From contig JACPPB010000074.1 in assembly GCA_016191205.1 (NCBI GenBank), forward strand, positions 1 through 64,000: a DNA stretch of 64,000 bases. Direction: 5' to 3'. The position numbers were made by a program, and so were the translations under genes. Shown piece by piece: positions 56,548 to 64,000 of the stretch. Origin of the DNA: Gammaproteobacteria bacterium. GTDB lineage: Bacteria; Pseudomonadota; Gammaproteobacteria; Pseudomonadales; Porticoccaceae. The notes beneath the pieces are model-generated. The model saw only the letters and a program-made list of their open reading frames with translations. It did no database searches and had not been told where the DNA came from. Each line of letters starts with the position of its first letter. Within the stretch, counting starts at the first letter, position 1.

Positions 56548-57609
56548 ATGCCCACCACCGAAACTGCTCCGCCGCCACCCGCCCGGCGGCGCCTCCTCCG
56601 GCGAGTGGTGCTGTTGGTGGTGATCCCGGTGCTGGCGTTGGTAACCGGCATCGCGATTTACCTCCATGGCGGCCGCTATGTCGAAACCGAAAATGCCTAT
56701 CTCAAGGCCACCAAGACGCCTTTGAGCAGTGAGGTGTCCGCGCCCGTTACCGCCGTGCTGGTGCGTGAAAACGAAACGGTCAAGGCCGGGCAGGTGCTGT
56801 TGCGCCTGGACGATGCCACTTTCCGGGTGGAGGTCGCGCGCGCGCAGGCGCGACTCGATGCGGTCGCCGCCGAGCTCGCCGCGCTGCAGGCGAGTTACCG
56901 GGAAATCCAGGCGCGCATCGCCCTCGCCCGCACCGACTACGACTATGCGCTGCGCGAACGCCAGCGCCAGCTCGATCTGGTGCAAAAGCATTTTGTGTCC
57001 GAATCGAAGCTGGATGAAGTGCGTCACACAGTCGACTCCGCTCGCCAGGGTATCGCCACCCTGGAGCAGGAACTCGGTCGAGTCGCCGCATCCCTGGCCG
57101 GAGAACCCGGCCGGCCGGTCACCCAGCACCCCAGTTATCTGGCGGCCCAGGCCGAATTGCAGCGCGCCCAGATAGATCTGGCGCACACGGTCATTCAGGC
57201 CCCGATGGCTGGCCTGGTGACCAAGGTCCCCGACCCGGGTGAATATCTCACGGCGGGCGCCATCGCCCTCGTACTGGTGGCGGAAAGCAATCTCTGGGTG
57301 GAAGCCAATTTCAACGAAGGCGACCTCACCTATGTGCGCACAGGACAGCCGGCGAAAGTGCGGATCGACACTTTTCCCGGTGTCGAATGGGCCGGCGAAG
57401 TGGAAAGCCTGAGTCCCGCCAGCGGTGCCGAATTTGCCATCCTGCCGCCCCAAAACGCCACCGGAAACTGGGTCAAGATCGTACAACGGGTGCCGGTGCG
57501 CATCCGCCTTACCGAGGTTCGCGAGTATCTCCCACTGCGCGCGGGACTGAGCGCCTGGGTGAAGATCGATACCGGGCACCAGCGCGAGCTGCCCCGGAAG
57601 CACCGATGA
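56548..57609 (+). CDS. emrA: HlyD/EmrA-type membrane fusion protein
   Basis: A protein of 353 residues: one N-terminal membrane helix (VVLLVVIPVLALVTGIAIYL), a lipoyl/barrel-sandwich domain (VSAPVTAVLVRENETVKAGQVLLRLDD), a long periplasmic helical hairpin (about 80-180) and a beta-barrel part (LWVEANFNEGDLTYVRTGQPAKVRIDTFPG). It links the inner-membrane pump to an outer-membrane channel. A TATAAT lies at 56454-56459 without a clear -35. The stop lies inside the first of two 33-base direct repeats shared with the next gene's start region. Confidence 0.92.
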   Translation: MPTTETAPPPPARRRLLRRVVLLVVIPVLALVTGIAIYLHGGRYVETENAYLKATKTPLSSEVSAPVTAVLVRENETVKAGQVLLRLDDATFRVEVARAQARLDAVAAELAALQASYREIQARIALARTDYDYALRERQRQLDLVQKHFVSESKLDEVRHTVDSARQGIATLEQELGRVAASLAGEPGRPVTQHPSYLAAQAELQRAQIDLAHTVIQAPMAGLVTKVPDPGEYLTAGAIALVLVAESNLWVEANFNEGDLTYVRTGQPAKVRIDTFPGVEWAGEVESLSPASGAEFAILPPQNATGNWVKIVQRVPVRIRLTEVREYLPLRAGLSAWVKIDTGHQRELPRKHR

Positions 57610-57667
57610 CGGGACGGCGGTGGGTACCGGAAGCACCGATGACGGGACGGCGGTGGGTACCGGAAGC
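57594..57667 (+). repeat. 33-base direct repeat across the emrA-emrB junction
   Basis: Two exact 33-base units (57594-57626 and 57627-57659) and eight bases of a third. The unit begins CCGGAAGCACCGATGACGGG. The first unit holds the emrA stop. The repeat length is a multiple of three, so the emrB frame stays open through it. Confidence 0.85.
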
Positions 57668-57670
57668 GCC

Positions 57671-59194
57671 ATGAATGCCACGCTAGCGACGCCGGCGGAG
57701 CCGGTGCGGAGCCGGCGCTGGATAACCCTGTCGGTGATGCTGGCCACCATCATGCAGGGGGTCGATACCACCATCGCCAATGTCGCCCTGCCCCACATGC
57801 AGGGTAGCCTGTCGGCCACCCAGGACCAGATCTCCTGGGTGCTGACCTCCTATATCGTCGCCGCCGCGATCTTCATGCCGCTCACCGGCTTCATTACCGC
57901 CCGCTTCGGTCGCAAGCGGATCTTCATGATCGGCGTGATCGGCTTCACGGTCGCCTCCATGCTGTGCGGCGCGGCGCAGAGCCTGGACCAGATTGTCCTG
58001 TTCCGGCTGCTGCAAGGCATTTTCGGCGCCAGTCTGGTGCCGCTTTCGCAGGCGGTGCTGCTGGACACGTACCCGATCGAGAAACACGGCTCGGCCATGG
58101 CGCTCTGGGGCGTGGGGGTGATGGTGGGGCCGATCCTCGGACCCAGCCTCGGCGGCTATCTCACCGAATACTACAACTGGCGCTGGGTGTTCTATATCAA
58201 CCTGCCGGTGGGCCTGCTGGCCTGGGTCGGTCTGGCCTTGTTCGCGCAGGAAACCCCCATCGACCGCAAGCGCCGCTTCGATGGCCTGGGTTTCGGCCTG
58301 CTCGCGCTCGGCATCGGCGCGCTGCAGATGCTGCTCGACCGGGGCGAAATCCTCGGGTGGCTCCAGAGCGGGGAAATCCTGATCGAGGCGATCCTGGCCA
58401 CCGCCTGCCTGTATCTCTTTGTCGCCCACATGTTTACCCACGACCATCCCTTCTTCGAGGCGAATCTGTTCCGCGATCGCAACTTCGTGGTAGGACTTGC
58501 CTTCATTTTCAATTTCGGCGGAATTCTGTACGCAACCCTGGCGCTGCTGCCACCGTTTCTCCACAACCTGCTCGGCTATCCCATCGTGGATGTGGGCCTC
58601 ATCCTGGCGCCGCGTGGTATCGGCACCATGGTGGCGATGACGCTGGTGGGGCGGCTGAGCGGGCGCATCGACATCCGGTATTTCATTGGCGCCGGTCTGG
58701 CGCTCACCACCGCGGCGCTTTGGGAAATGAGCCACTTTACCCAGGATATCGGCATCCTTGATGTCATCCGCACCGGGGTGGTCCAGGGCGTCGGACTTGG
58801 CTTTGCATTCGTGCCGCTGTCCACCATTTCCTTTTCGACCCTGGCTGCCCGCTATCGCAACGAGGCGGCCGGGGTTTACAGTCTGCTGCGCAATCTGGGC
58901 GGCAGCATCGGCATTTCGGTGGTGGTGAGCCGGCTGAGCGAGAACATTCAGGCCAACCACGCCGCCTTTGCCAATTACATTCAGCCGTTCAACCTGGGCC
59001 TGCGCGCGGCGATCGAACAGGGGCCGCTGTCCCTCGCCACGCCCGGCGGGTTGGCCCTGCTCGATGCCATGGTCACCCGCGAGGCCGCGTTGCTGTCCTA
59101 TTTGCAGGATTTCCGCTTCATGATGTGGATGTCGCTGTTGTCCTTTCCTTTTCTGTTCCTGCTGCGCACCCCCCGGCATCTGGGCGGTCGCTGA
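57671..59194 (+). CDS. emrB: DHA2-family (EmrB/QacA type) MFS drug:H+ antiporter
   Basis: A protein of 507 residues with about 14 membrane helices. Motif C and the N-terminal signature are present: LATIMQGVDTTIANVALPHMQGSL, then WVLTSYIVAAAIFMPLTGFITARFGRKRIFM (motif A) and GVGVMVGPILGPSLGGYL. With the upstream EmrA-type protein it should form a tripartite exporter; no outer-membrane factor gene is adjacent. The ATG at 57671 is chosen. An in-frame GTG at 57620 would add residues encoded by the direct repeat. Confidence 0.92.
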   Translation: MNATLATPAEPVRSRRWITLSVMLATIMQGVDTTIANVALPHMQGSLSATQDQISWVLTSYIVAAAIFMPLTGFITARFGRKRIFMIGVIGFTVASMLCGAAQSLDQIVLFRLLQGIFGASLVPLSQAVLLDTYPIEKHGSAMALWGVGVMVGPILGPSLGGYLTEYYNWRWVFYINLPVGLLAWVGLALFAQETPIDRKRRFDGLGFGLLALGIGALQMLLDRGEILGWLQSGEILIEAILATACLYLFVAHMFTHDHPFFEANLFRDRNFVVGLAFIFNFGGILYATLALLPPFLHNLLGYPIVDVGLILAPRGIGTMVAMTLVGRLSGRIDIRYFIGAGLALTTAALWEMSHFTQDIGILDVIRTGVVQGVGLGFAFVPLSTISFSTLAARYRNEAAGVYSLLRNLGGSIGISVVVSRLSENIQANHAAFANYIQPFNLGLRAAIEQGPLSLATPGGLALLDAMVTREAALLSYLQDFRFMMWMSLLSFPFLFLLRTPRHLGGR

Positions 59195-59228
59195 GCCCTG
59201 ACTTCCGCCCGCCCATGAGGAATACCCG

Positions 59229-59705
59229 TTGATCCATTTCGCCAGACTGCCGAGCCCGGTAGGCGAGCTGACCATTGGCGCCGATGCCACCGGAATTACC
59301 GCCATTGCCTTTCCCGGCGAAATGCTCGCAGCCCAAGGCGCGGACAACCCGAGTCCGCTGATCCGCGAAGCCGTGAGACAGTTGCGCGCCTATTTCGCCG
59401 GTCGACTCACGCGCTTCGAACTGCCGCTGAATCCGGCTGGCACGGCGTTCCAGAAGTCGGTATGGCAGGCGCTGCTCGCCGTGCCCCATGGCGCGACCGC
59501 GAGCTACGGCGAAATTGCCGCCGCCGTCGGCAATCCCAGGGCCTCGCGGGCCGTCGGCCTCGCGAACGGCCGCAACCCCATTGCCATCGTGGTGCCCTGT
59601 CATCGCATCATCGGACGCGACGGCTCCCTGACCGGCTATGGCGGCGGACTCGATCGCAAGCGCTGGCTGCTGGCGCACGAGCAGTGCCGGAGACCGTCGG
59701 GCTGA
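59229..59705 (+). CDS. ogt: Methylated-DNA-protein cysteine methyltransferase (Ogt/MGMT)
   Basis: A protein of 158 residues starting at TTG with GAGGA upstream. It has the helix-turn-helix (GATASYGEIAAAVGNPRASRAVGLANGRNP) and the acceptor site IVVPCHRIIGRDGSLTGYGGG, whose Cys takes the alkyl group from O6-alkylguanine in a single-turnover reaction. Full length. It follows the MFS gene by 34 bases and may be cotranscribed. Confidence 0.92.
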   Translation: MIHFARLPSPVGELTIGADATGITAIAFPGEMLAAQGADNPSPLIREAVRQLRAYFAGRLTRFELPLNPAGTAFQKSVWQALLAVPHGATASYGEIAAAVGNPRASRAVGLANGRNPIAIVVPCHRIIGRDGSLTGYGGGLDRKRWLLAHEQCRRPSG

Positions 59706-59773
59706 CCGACCGACCCCGCCGCCCTGCCGGGTCCGCGCGCCGGGGACGGGCCGCGGCCGCAAAACGCGCCCAC

Positions 59774-59797
59774 AAAAAAGGGGCCTCACGGCCCCTT
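59774..59797 (-). terminator. Intrinsic terminator of the FKBP gene
   Basis: On the minus strand, AAGGGGCC and GGCCCCTT pair perfectly around a 4-base loop and are followed by a run of six T. It lies 18 bases after the stop of the gene at 59815. Confidence 0.9.
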
Positions 59798-59814
59798 CGC
59801 ACACTGATCCGCGG

Positions 59815-60570
59815 TCACTCGGCGGCAGCCGGCTCCGCAGCGGACGCATCGGCAGCACCTTTCTTGATCACCTTGATCAACTCCACATCAAACAGCAGCA
59901 CCTGGTTGGGGCCGATGGCGCTACCCGAACCGCCGGGTCCGTAGGCGAGATCGGGCGGAATGGCCAACGCCCATTTGTCGCCTTCCTTCATCAGTTGCAG
60001 CGCTTCAACCCAGCCCGGGATGACCTGGCTGACACCGAAGGTCTCGGTCTTGTTGCGCGCGTAGGAACTGTCGAACTCGGTGCCGTCGAGCAGGGTGCCC
60101 TTGTAATGCACTTCCACGGTATCGTCCGCGGCCGGCGTAGCGCCGGTGCCCGCCGTGATGACCCGGTACTGCATGCCGCTCGCCGTTACCTTGACGCCCT
60201 CCTTCTTGGCGTTTTCCGCCAGGTATTGCTGGCCGTCCTTGAGATTCTTTTCAGCGGCCAGTTTGTGCGCCTCTTCTTTTTGCGCCTGCTGCTTTTCCTG
60301 ATAGCTTTTCACGATGGTCATGGCTTCTTCATCGCTCAGCCTGGGTTTTTTACCCGCCCTGATGTCTTCAATACCGCCAATGAACGCGGATGTATCCAGC
60401 TTGAAGTCATCGGCTTTCATCTGGGAGCCCACATTGACGCCCATGATGTAGCTGATTTTCTGCTCGTCGGTCGCGAGCGCGCTGGCGTCCTGCTTCTCCG
60501 CCGGCTTGGGGCCACAGGCTGCCAGCAGGATGCCGGCGGCAACGGCCAGCGAGGTCAGGGATCGATTCAT
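59815..60570 (-). CDS. FKBP-type peptidyl-prolyl isomerase, lipoprotein
   Basis: A protein of 251 residues. The N-terminus is a lipoprotein signal (SLAVAAGILLAAC, lipobox LAAC). A dimerising helical domain follows (ALATDEQKISYIMGVNVGSQMK ... AENAKKEGVKVTASGMQYRVI), then a complete FKBP domain (DDTVEVHYKGTLLDGTEFDSSYARN ... VIPGWVEALQLMKEGDKWALAIPPDLAYGPGG ... LLFDVELIKV). It is of the FkpA/Mip type, assisting periplasmic folding. The C-terminal tail is Ala/Glu-rich. The ATG at 60570 has AAAGGA upstream. Confidence 0.93.
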   Translation of the reverse strand: MNRSLTSLAVAAGILLAACGPKPAEKQDASALATDEQKISYIMGVNVGSQMKADDFKLDTSAFIGGIEDIRAGKKPRLSDEEAMTIVKSYQEKQQAQKEEAHKLAAEKNLKDGQQYLAENAKKEGVKVTASGMQYRVITAGTGATPAADDTVEVHYKGTLLDGTEFDSSYARNKTETFGVSQVIPGWVEALQLMKEGDKWALAIPPDLAYGPGGSGSAIGPNQVLLFDVELIKVIKKGAADASAAEPAAAE

Positions 60571-60958
60571 ATCCGGTTTCCTTTGTGGTGGCGAACGGTG
60601 GCCCATGGTAACCCAATCCAGTGTGTGGCCCCAGTCGGGGGGAATTGGCAATCTGCCGGGGGCCGGGTTAGGCTGCAACGCATTGACTTGGCAGGGATTG
60701 CAAGCCGCCGGCGTGTTCGGCATGGCGCCGGGGAAGAAGGGCGGCCTTGCGGGGTCTGCGGGAAAATTCCGGAATTTCGCCGCGGATGGCTTGAGCCGGG
60801 GCGTGTGGGGGAGTGGCGACGGAGGAGGTAGGTGGTTGTCCACGGAGCGGTTTTGACAGAGAGACTGCTCGATCCGGCACACGTGAACCCGCCAAGGTTC
60901 GTGCGGGATATGCGGAAATCTTCCGTGGTTAAATACAGAAGATTTCCAGATATTCGAT
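60571..60958. other. Intergenic region upstream of the second cassette cluster
   Basis: No gene is supported here. It contains a 9-bp inverted repeat GGAAATCTT/AAGATTTCC at 60914-60922 and 60939-60947 with a 16-base spacer, and a GTTAGGC at 60667-60673 that matches an integrase core but has no partner. Base composition changes from GC-rich to mixed near 60900. Confidence 0.45.
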
Positions 60959-60965
60959 GTTAGAC
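60959..60965 (+). other. attC-type core at the left end of the second cassette cluster
   Basis: GTTAGAC is a perfect GTTRRRY, 20 bases before the first cassette ORF. The RYYYAAC partner expected 60-100 bases upstream was not found, so the site is either an attI-like end or the remaining half of an attC. Confidence 0.45.
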
Positions 60966-60985
60966 GTGGAGCGCAGCATTAGCAA

Positions 60986-61516
60986 ATGAACGAAGAGCAG
61001 CTCTTCCAACTCTACGAGAAGCTGTATTTCCACGAGCTGGATCGTCGGGAGAAAATAAGTGCTCGGTTGAACATGCCCTTGGCGGTCTTGGTAGCGGTCA
61101 CTGGCTTCCTCTCGTACATGCTGCAGAATCAGCCCGAGCGCCTGGAGGGATGGTTCGAACTGGCATTTTGGGTGATGTACATCTCAGCAGCTATTGCCGC
61201 TGGTTCTTCTGCATGGTTCTTCCGAAAGGCCTGGTTTGGACACACGGACAAACTATTGCCAACAGCTAACGAGACGGAAGGGTACCGTCGCCAGTGTATC
61301 GACCTGTACGCTGAGTACGACGAGTGCGACACATTGGTCGCGCAGGCGATGAAGCAGTACCTCTACGACTACTATATGCGCTTCTCTACAGAGAATACGA
61401 TCAACAATGACTCCCGGGCATACAGCCTGTACCGGGCGACAGCATCGGTCACCGGTGCCGTTCTGCTGGCATTTGCAGCGTTCGTGCCTTTCTTTCTTTG
61501 CGACCACTTGGTTTAA
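60986..61516 (+). CDS. Cassette membrane protein with three predicted helices, unknown
   Basis: A protein of 176 residues that I do not recognise. An N-terminal charged helix (LFQLYEKLYFHELDRREKISARL) leads into TM1 (about 30-46), TM2 (about 58-79), a cytoplasmic or periplasmic helical stretch rich in Tyr and acidic residues, and a C-terminal TM3 (about 152-172). The layout loosely recalls SLATT-like effectors, though those have their helices together at the N-terminus. Moderate GC and placement between an attC core and a full attC mark it as a gene cassette. Its stop is coupled to the polyproline micro-ORF. Confidence 0.6.
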   Translation: MNEEQLFQLYEKLYFHELDRREKISARLNMPLAVLVAVTGFLSYMLQNQPERLEGWFELAFWVMYISAAIAAGSSAWFFRKAWFGHTDKLLPTANETEGYRRQCIDLYAEYDECDTLVAQAMKQYLYDYYMRFSTENTINNDSRAYSLYRATASVTGAVLLAFAAFVPFFLCDHLV

Positions 61517-61524
61517 GGTGCTAC

Positions 61525-61626
61525 ATGAGCAAAAAGCCTCCACCACCGCCGCCACCACCACCGCCAAGGAGTGTTAGAGGGAGCGTACCGAAGCCCCCGC
61601 CACCTCCTCGGCCACCGAAGAGATAG
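61525..61626 (+). CDS. Polyproline micro-ORF (33 aa) in the same cassette
   Basis: ATG at 61525 opens a 33-codon frame ending TAG at 61624-61626. It encodes Met-Ser-Lys-Lys, ten consecutive prolines, a short RSVRGSVPK linker and a second PPPPPRPPKR block. An AAGGTG site overlaps the stop of the membrane-protein gene 8 bases upstream, so coupled translation is likely. Ten prolines in a row would stall ribosomes without EF-P. The peptide is strongly basic. The ORF ends exactly at the first base of the attC. No known family. Confidence 0.5.
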   Translation: MSKKPPPPPPPPPPRSVRGSVPKPPPPPRPPKR

Positions 61627-61700
61627 TCTAACAATGCGCTGGAGGGCTACCGGCCAACCCGCTACGAGGCTTGTCCGGCGCTTCAGCGCCAGCGTTAGGC
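61626..61700 (+). other. attC site in the second cassette cluster
   Basis: It runs from GTCTAAC (perfect RYYYAAC) to GTTAGGC (perfect GTTRRRY), 75 bases. The inner arms GCGCTGG and CCAGCG/GCGCC can pair, with a central loop region ending in GGCGCTTCAGCGCC, which is itself a hairpin. This is the best attC in the window. Confidence 0.85.
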
Positions 61701-61739
61701 CTAAAGAAAATCGCGCATCACAAGATGAGGGGAATCACG

Positions 61740-62522
61740 ATGAGTTCATTGCTAAAGATACTGGGTGTACTCGGCATAACCATAGTTGCTTGCTCCCAGG
61801 CGATGGCCGCTGGCTATTCTTCGCTCACACACTATTACGCCGTTGAGTACCTAAAGCCGAATACGAGCATGGGCGATGTGTCCATCATAAACATAACGGT
61901 AAATCGGAAAATTACATCGAGCGAAGCCGAGCGTTTACTCAAGGAAGAAATTCAAAGAGCCACTGCTCTATTTCCACCCAAGGGCGAGCTGATGGCTTAC
62001 AGTTGGCTTGAAACTAATCCTGCTGCGGGTTCCGAGGAGATGATTAAGCTTCCAGACGGCTCAAATTTCCTCATCTACTCGCCGAAAACCAAAACAGTGC
62101 AAACAGAGAAGCAATACGACACCTCGAAACAGAAACCGCCACAAGCAGGCAAAGGAATCAAGGTCGATGTGTCGCTTGAGTTGGAGCGAGGGGCCGATGG
62201 CCGAGTGCGCATTCTTGGAGCAACGAATCTTCCTCAGGGTATGACCTTAATGATTGGCCTTCGTAAAGTTGGCGCCAAATACCTTGTGCAAGACAAGGTC
62301 GAAGTTATCAATGGTCGTATTTCGACCACTTGGTTTAGTGATGGCGGCAAGGCACTACCGTCTGGCGCGTACGAAGTGAGCATCTCTAGCCCGCTTCCAG
62401 CATTGCAGCCGGCCGGTGTACGCGCTGTCATTGGCCAGACAGGAGAAAATCTTTCAGGTCCAATTGGAACGTCAATGGGTTCAAAGATGGTTGATCTCAC
62501 TGTCAAGAAAACTATCCCCTGA
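61740..62522 (+). CDS. Cassette-encoded secreted protein, unknown
   Basis: A protein of 260 residues with a signal peptide (LKILGVLGITIVACSQAMA, cut before AGYSS). The mature protein is beta-rich and unrecognised, with VEYLKPNTSMGDVSIINITV, a Lys/Gln-rich middle, and a C-terminal beta domain (GATNLPQGMTLMIGLRK ... LPSGAYEVSIS) that resembles bacterial periplasmic Ig-like or DUF domains. AGGGGAA precedes the ATG. It follows a complete attC, and the start of its own attC (ACCCAAC at 62557) is visible, but the 3' half of that site is lost to repeats. Confidence 0.6.
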   Translation: MSSLLKILGVLGITIVACSQAMAAGYSSLTHYYAVEYLKPNTSMGDVSIINITVNRKITSSEAERLLKEEIQRATALFPPKGELMAYSWLETNPAAGSEEMIKLPDGSNFLIYSPKTKTVQTEKQYDTSKQKPPQAGKGIKVDVSLELERGADGRVRILGATNLPQGMTLMIGLRKVGAKYLVQDKVEVINGRISTTWFSDGGKALPSGAYEVSISSPLPALQPAGVRAVIGQTGENLSGPIGTSMGSKMVDLTVKKTIP

Positions 62523-62556
62523 CGCTTGAAAAAAACCTGATAAGTCGGTGAGCAAG

Positions 62557-62666
62557 ACCCAACCAAGCGCTCCAGCCGACCCACGTGGAACTTCGCGGAA
62601 CTTCGCGGAACTTCGGGAACTTCGGGAACTTCGGGGTCAGTTCTGGGGAACTTCGGGGTCAGTTCT
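62557..62666 (+). repeat. Broken attC start and GGAACTTCG tandem array
   Basis: ACCCAAC at 62557-62563 is a perfect RYYYAAC, but no matching GTTRRRY follows. From 62587 a tandem array begins: GGAACTTCGC twice, GGAACTTCG three times, then GGGTCAGTTCT, a sixth GGAACTTCG and another GGGTCAGTTCT. The GGGGTCAG core matches the elements near the RAYT gene. The following stretch 62667-62941 has short open frames but nothing recognisable. Confidence 0.6.
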
Positions 62667-62941
62667 CGCATTGTTGCATGCATCGATATGCCCACAGAAG
62701 CGAGCATCCGTACGGTGATTTGAGCGGGCTGGAATTGGACTGGGTTGATGGGCAACATTGATCAGCTTCCGAGAGCCGAATTACGCTGCAACCCGCTGGC
62801 TCAACAGGGCCAACCGGCCGCAGATGCCTTCGTTTTCGCGCCGGAGAATGGATGGACCGTTGAAAACCTTCCCCATGCCCGGCCTGGAACGAATCAAGAC
62901 GGGTGATGCGGAGTTTGACGCGCAAAAGTTGATCCGGCTGA

Positions 62942-63451
62942 TCAACGTCGCGTCGAATCCGTTGGAAACGACAAGACGTCAAACGGCCCGTGAGTGAGCA
63001 GCGGGTTATCGCGTTCGAGCGCCACACCCAACGCAGCGCAGTAGCGGTCCAGATTCGCCCGCGCGCAAGCTGCGCCGTCTCCGGCAGCGATCAGGGGCAC
63101 TGGTCCGCAATCTTCCAGCCATTGCACCAGCAGCGCCTGTTCGTGCCGTTCGGCGGTCAGCTCCTCCGCCAACAGGCGCTGTTTTTCGGCGGGTGCAATG
63201 CCGGCGGTGCGTCGCCGCGCGCGCAGGGGGCGCAGCACCCGGACTTGCCAGTCTTCAATCACGGTCGCTGCCGCGTCCAACGCTTTCGCATCCAGCAGCA
63301 CGCCGCGCCGGCCGGTCCAGCAGCAGAACAACAGCAAATTGACGTTGGCGCCGGCGTCATCCTGGAGTCGCAGACAGTATTCGGCGACACCGGGTTGTGA
63401 ATACAGCGCGAGGGAAAATTCCCAGAATTCGTCTGCCGACTCGCCGTTCAT
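62942..63451 (-). CDS. TIGR02444 family protein
   Basis: A protein of 169 residues matching the TIGR02444 (DUF2390) family of gammaproteobacteria: DEFWEFSLALYSQPGVAEYCLRLQDDAGANVNLLLFCCWTGRRG, then WQVRVLRPLRARRR. It is helical and soluble, function unknown. The start is 6 bases after the trmB stop, so the two genes are transcribed together. Confidence 0.85.
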   Translation of the reverse strand: MNGESADEFWEFSLALYSQPGVAEYCLRLQDDAGANVNLLLFCCWTGRRGVLLDAKALDAAATVIEDWQVRVLRPLRARRRTAGIAPAEKQRLLAEELTAERHEQALLVQWLEDCGPVPLIAAGDGAACARANLDRYCAALGVALERDNPLLTHGPFDVLSFPTDSTRR

Positions 63452-63457
63452 CGCCGG

Positions 63458-64000
63458 TCAATCGCTGCGGCGAAACAGCAGGTCCAGCACCCGGTGGCCG
63501 AGGCGTTCGCCACGGCGCTCGAATTTGGTGGCGGGGCGAAACGCCGGGCGCTCCACATAGGGCGTGCCGAGATTCACCAGTCCGGTATCGGCGCTGAGCA
63601 CTTCGAGCATGTGTTCGGCGTAAGGCTCCCAATCGGTGGCGAGGTGCAGCAGTCCTCCGGACGCCAGCTTGGCGCGCAGCCGGCGCACCAGGGAGGGTTG
63701 CACCAGACGCCGCTTGTGGTGCTTTTTCTTGGGCCAGGGATCGGGAAAATAGATCTGAATACGCGCCAGACTCCCGTCGGGAATACATTCGTCCAGCACA
63801 TCCTCGGCATCCGCGAGGTAGATGCGCAGGTTTTTCAGCGCCCGCTGCGCGGCGCCGTGCGCCAGGCGGCCGGCACCGGGCGGATGCACTTCGACGCCGA
63901 CAAAATCGGTATCCGGGTCGGCTTCCGCCATGGCGAGCAGGGAGTCGCCCATGCCAAAGCCGATCTCCAGCACCACGGGGCTGTGCCGTCCAAATACCTC
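63458..64000 (-). CDS. trmB: tRNA (guanine-N7-)-methyltransferase, C-terminal part (start outside window)
   Basis: At least 181 residues of TrmB, with the frame open to the window edge. The SAM-binding fold is seen in [17 protein letters not shown] and [10 protein letters not shown]; the catalytic and tRNA-binding signature is [21 protein letters not shown], with the conserved [11 protein letters not shown] near the end. The enzyme methylates G46 in the variable loop of tRNA. The N-terminal part of about 50 residues lies beyond 64000. Confidence 0.93.
   Translation of the reverse strand, partial: EVFGRHSPVVLEIGFGMGDSLLAMAEADPDTDFVGVEVHPPGAGRLAHGAAQRALKNLRIYLADAEDVLDECIPDGSLARIQIYFPDPWPKKKHHKRRLVQPSLVRRLRAKLASGGLLHLATDWEPYAEHMLEVLSADTGLVNLGTPYVERPAFRPATKFERRGERLGHRVLDLLFRRSD

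Noticed and set aside
60667-60673. GTTAGGC as an attI site for the second cassette cluster
   Set aside because: It is a 7-base match in GC-rich DNA, 290 bases from the first cassette, with no partner site or integrase.
62758-62997. 79-codon plus-strand frame after the second cassette cluster
   Set aside because: No ribosome-binding site, no recognised motif, and it overlaps the 3' end of the TIGR02444 gene.

Overview
The window is GC-rich, gene-dense bacterial chromosome, most likely from a gammaproteobacterium. The taxonomic call is an inference from a two-subunit pyruvate carboxylase, a TIGR02444-type gene beside trmB, CYTH/CHAD and SixA genes, and many c-type cytochromes. No rRNA, tRNA, CRISPR array or replication origin was seen. 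Two stretches (about 28.0-30.4 kb and 60.9-62.6 kb) have visibly lower GC and look acquired.

Layout. 1-3.4 kb: end of a RimK-like ATP-grasp ligase, a cytochrome b561, a CaiB-type CoA transferase and a carboxymuconolactone-decarboxylase-like protein. 3.5-12.9 kb: a minus-strand cluster of transglutaminase-like, circularly permuted ATP-grasp and alpha-E proteins, an uncharacterised peptide-modification type of locus. 13.2-17.9 kb: an operon headed by a clear guanidine-I (ykkC) riboswitch and encoding an ABC importer, an agmatinase-family enzyme best read as Ni-dependent guanidine hydrolase, and a nickel permease-like protein. 18.1-24.6 kb: M16-like peptidase, two-subunit pyruvate carboxylase, SixA and a CYTH-CHAD protein.

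24.7-43.1 kb is a proteostasis and stress island: three hsp20 genes transcribed away from cbpA-cbpM out of back-to-back sigma-32-type promoters, then degP, an ftsH with an in-frame loss of about half its AAA domain, a SYLF protein, a toxin-antitoxin pair, PhnA, DUF202, a pore-loop membrane protein, a type II P-type ATPase, a divergent groEL without groES, and a fourth hsp20. It resembles the transmissible stress-tolerance or protein-quality-control loci known from other Proteobacteria. It is interrupted by a decayed integron (integrase remnant, attI-like core, three cassettes, two attC sites), an IS5-type remnant, and a RAYT transposase with REP-like repeats.

43.2-49.9 kb: a Fic-domain protein with a degenerate catalytic motif and operator-like repeats, TPM-domain proteins beside a truncated lemA, a DUF6629-type membrane protein, and a copper-type P1B ATPase. 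50.1-54.8 kb: a two-component system followed by a haem-containing outer-membrane barrel protein, a cytochrome c and an EF-hand protein. 55-60.6 kb: GST, MOSC protein, EmrAB-type efflux pump, Ogt and an FKBP lipoprotein. 60.9-62.6 kb: a second cassette cluster without integrase, holding a three-helix membrane protein coupled to a polyproline micro-ORF and a secreted protein. The window ends with TIGR02444 and the 3' part of trmB.
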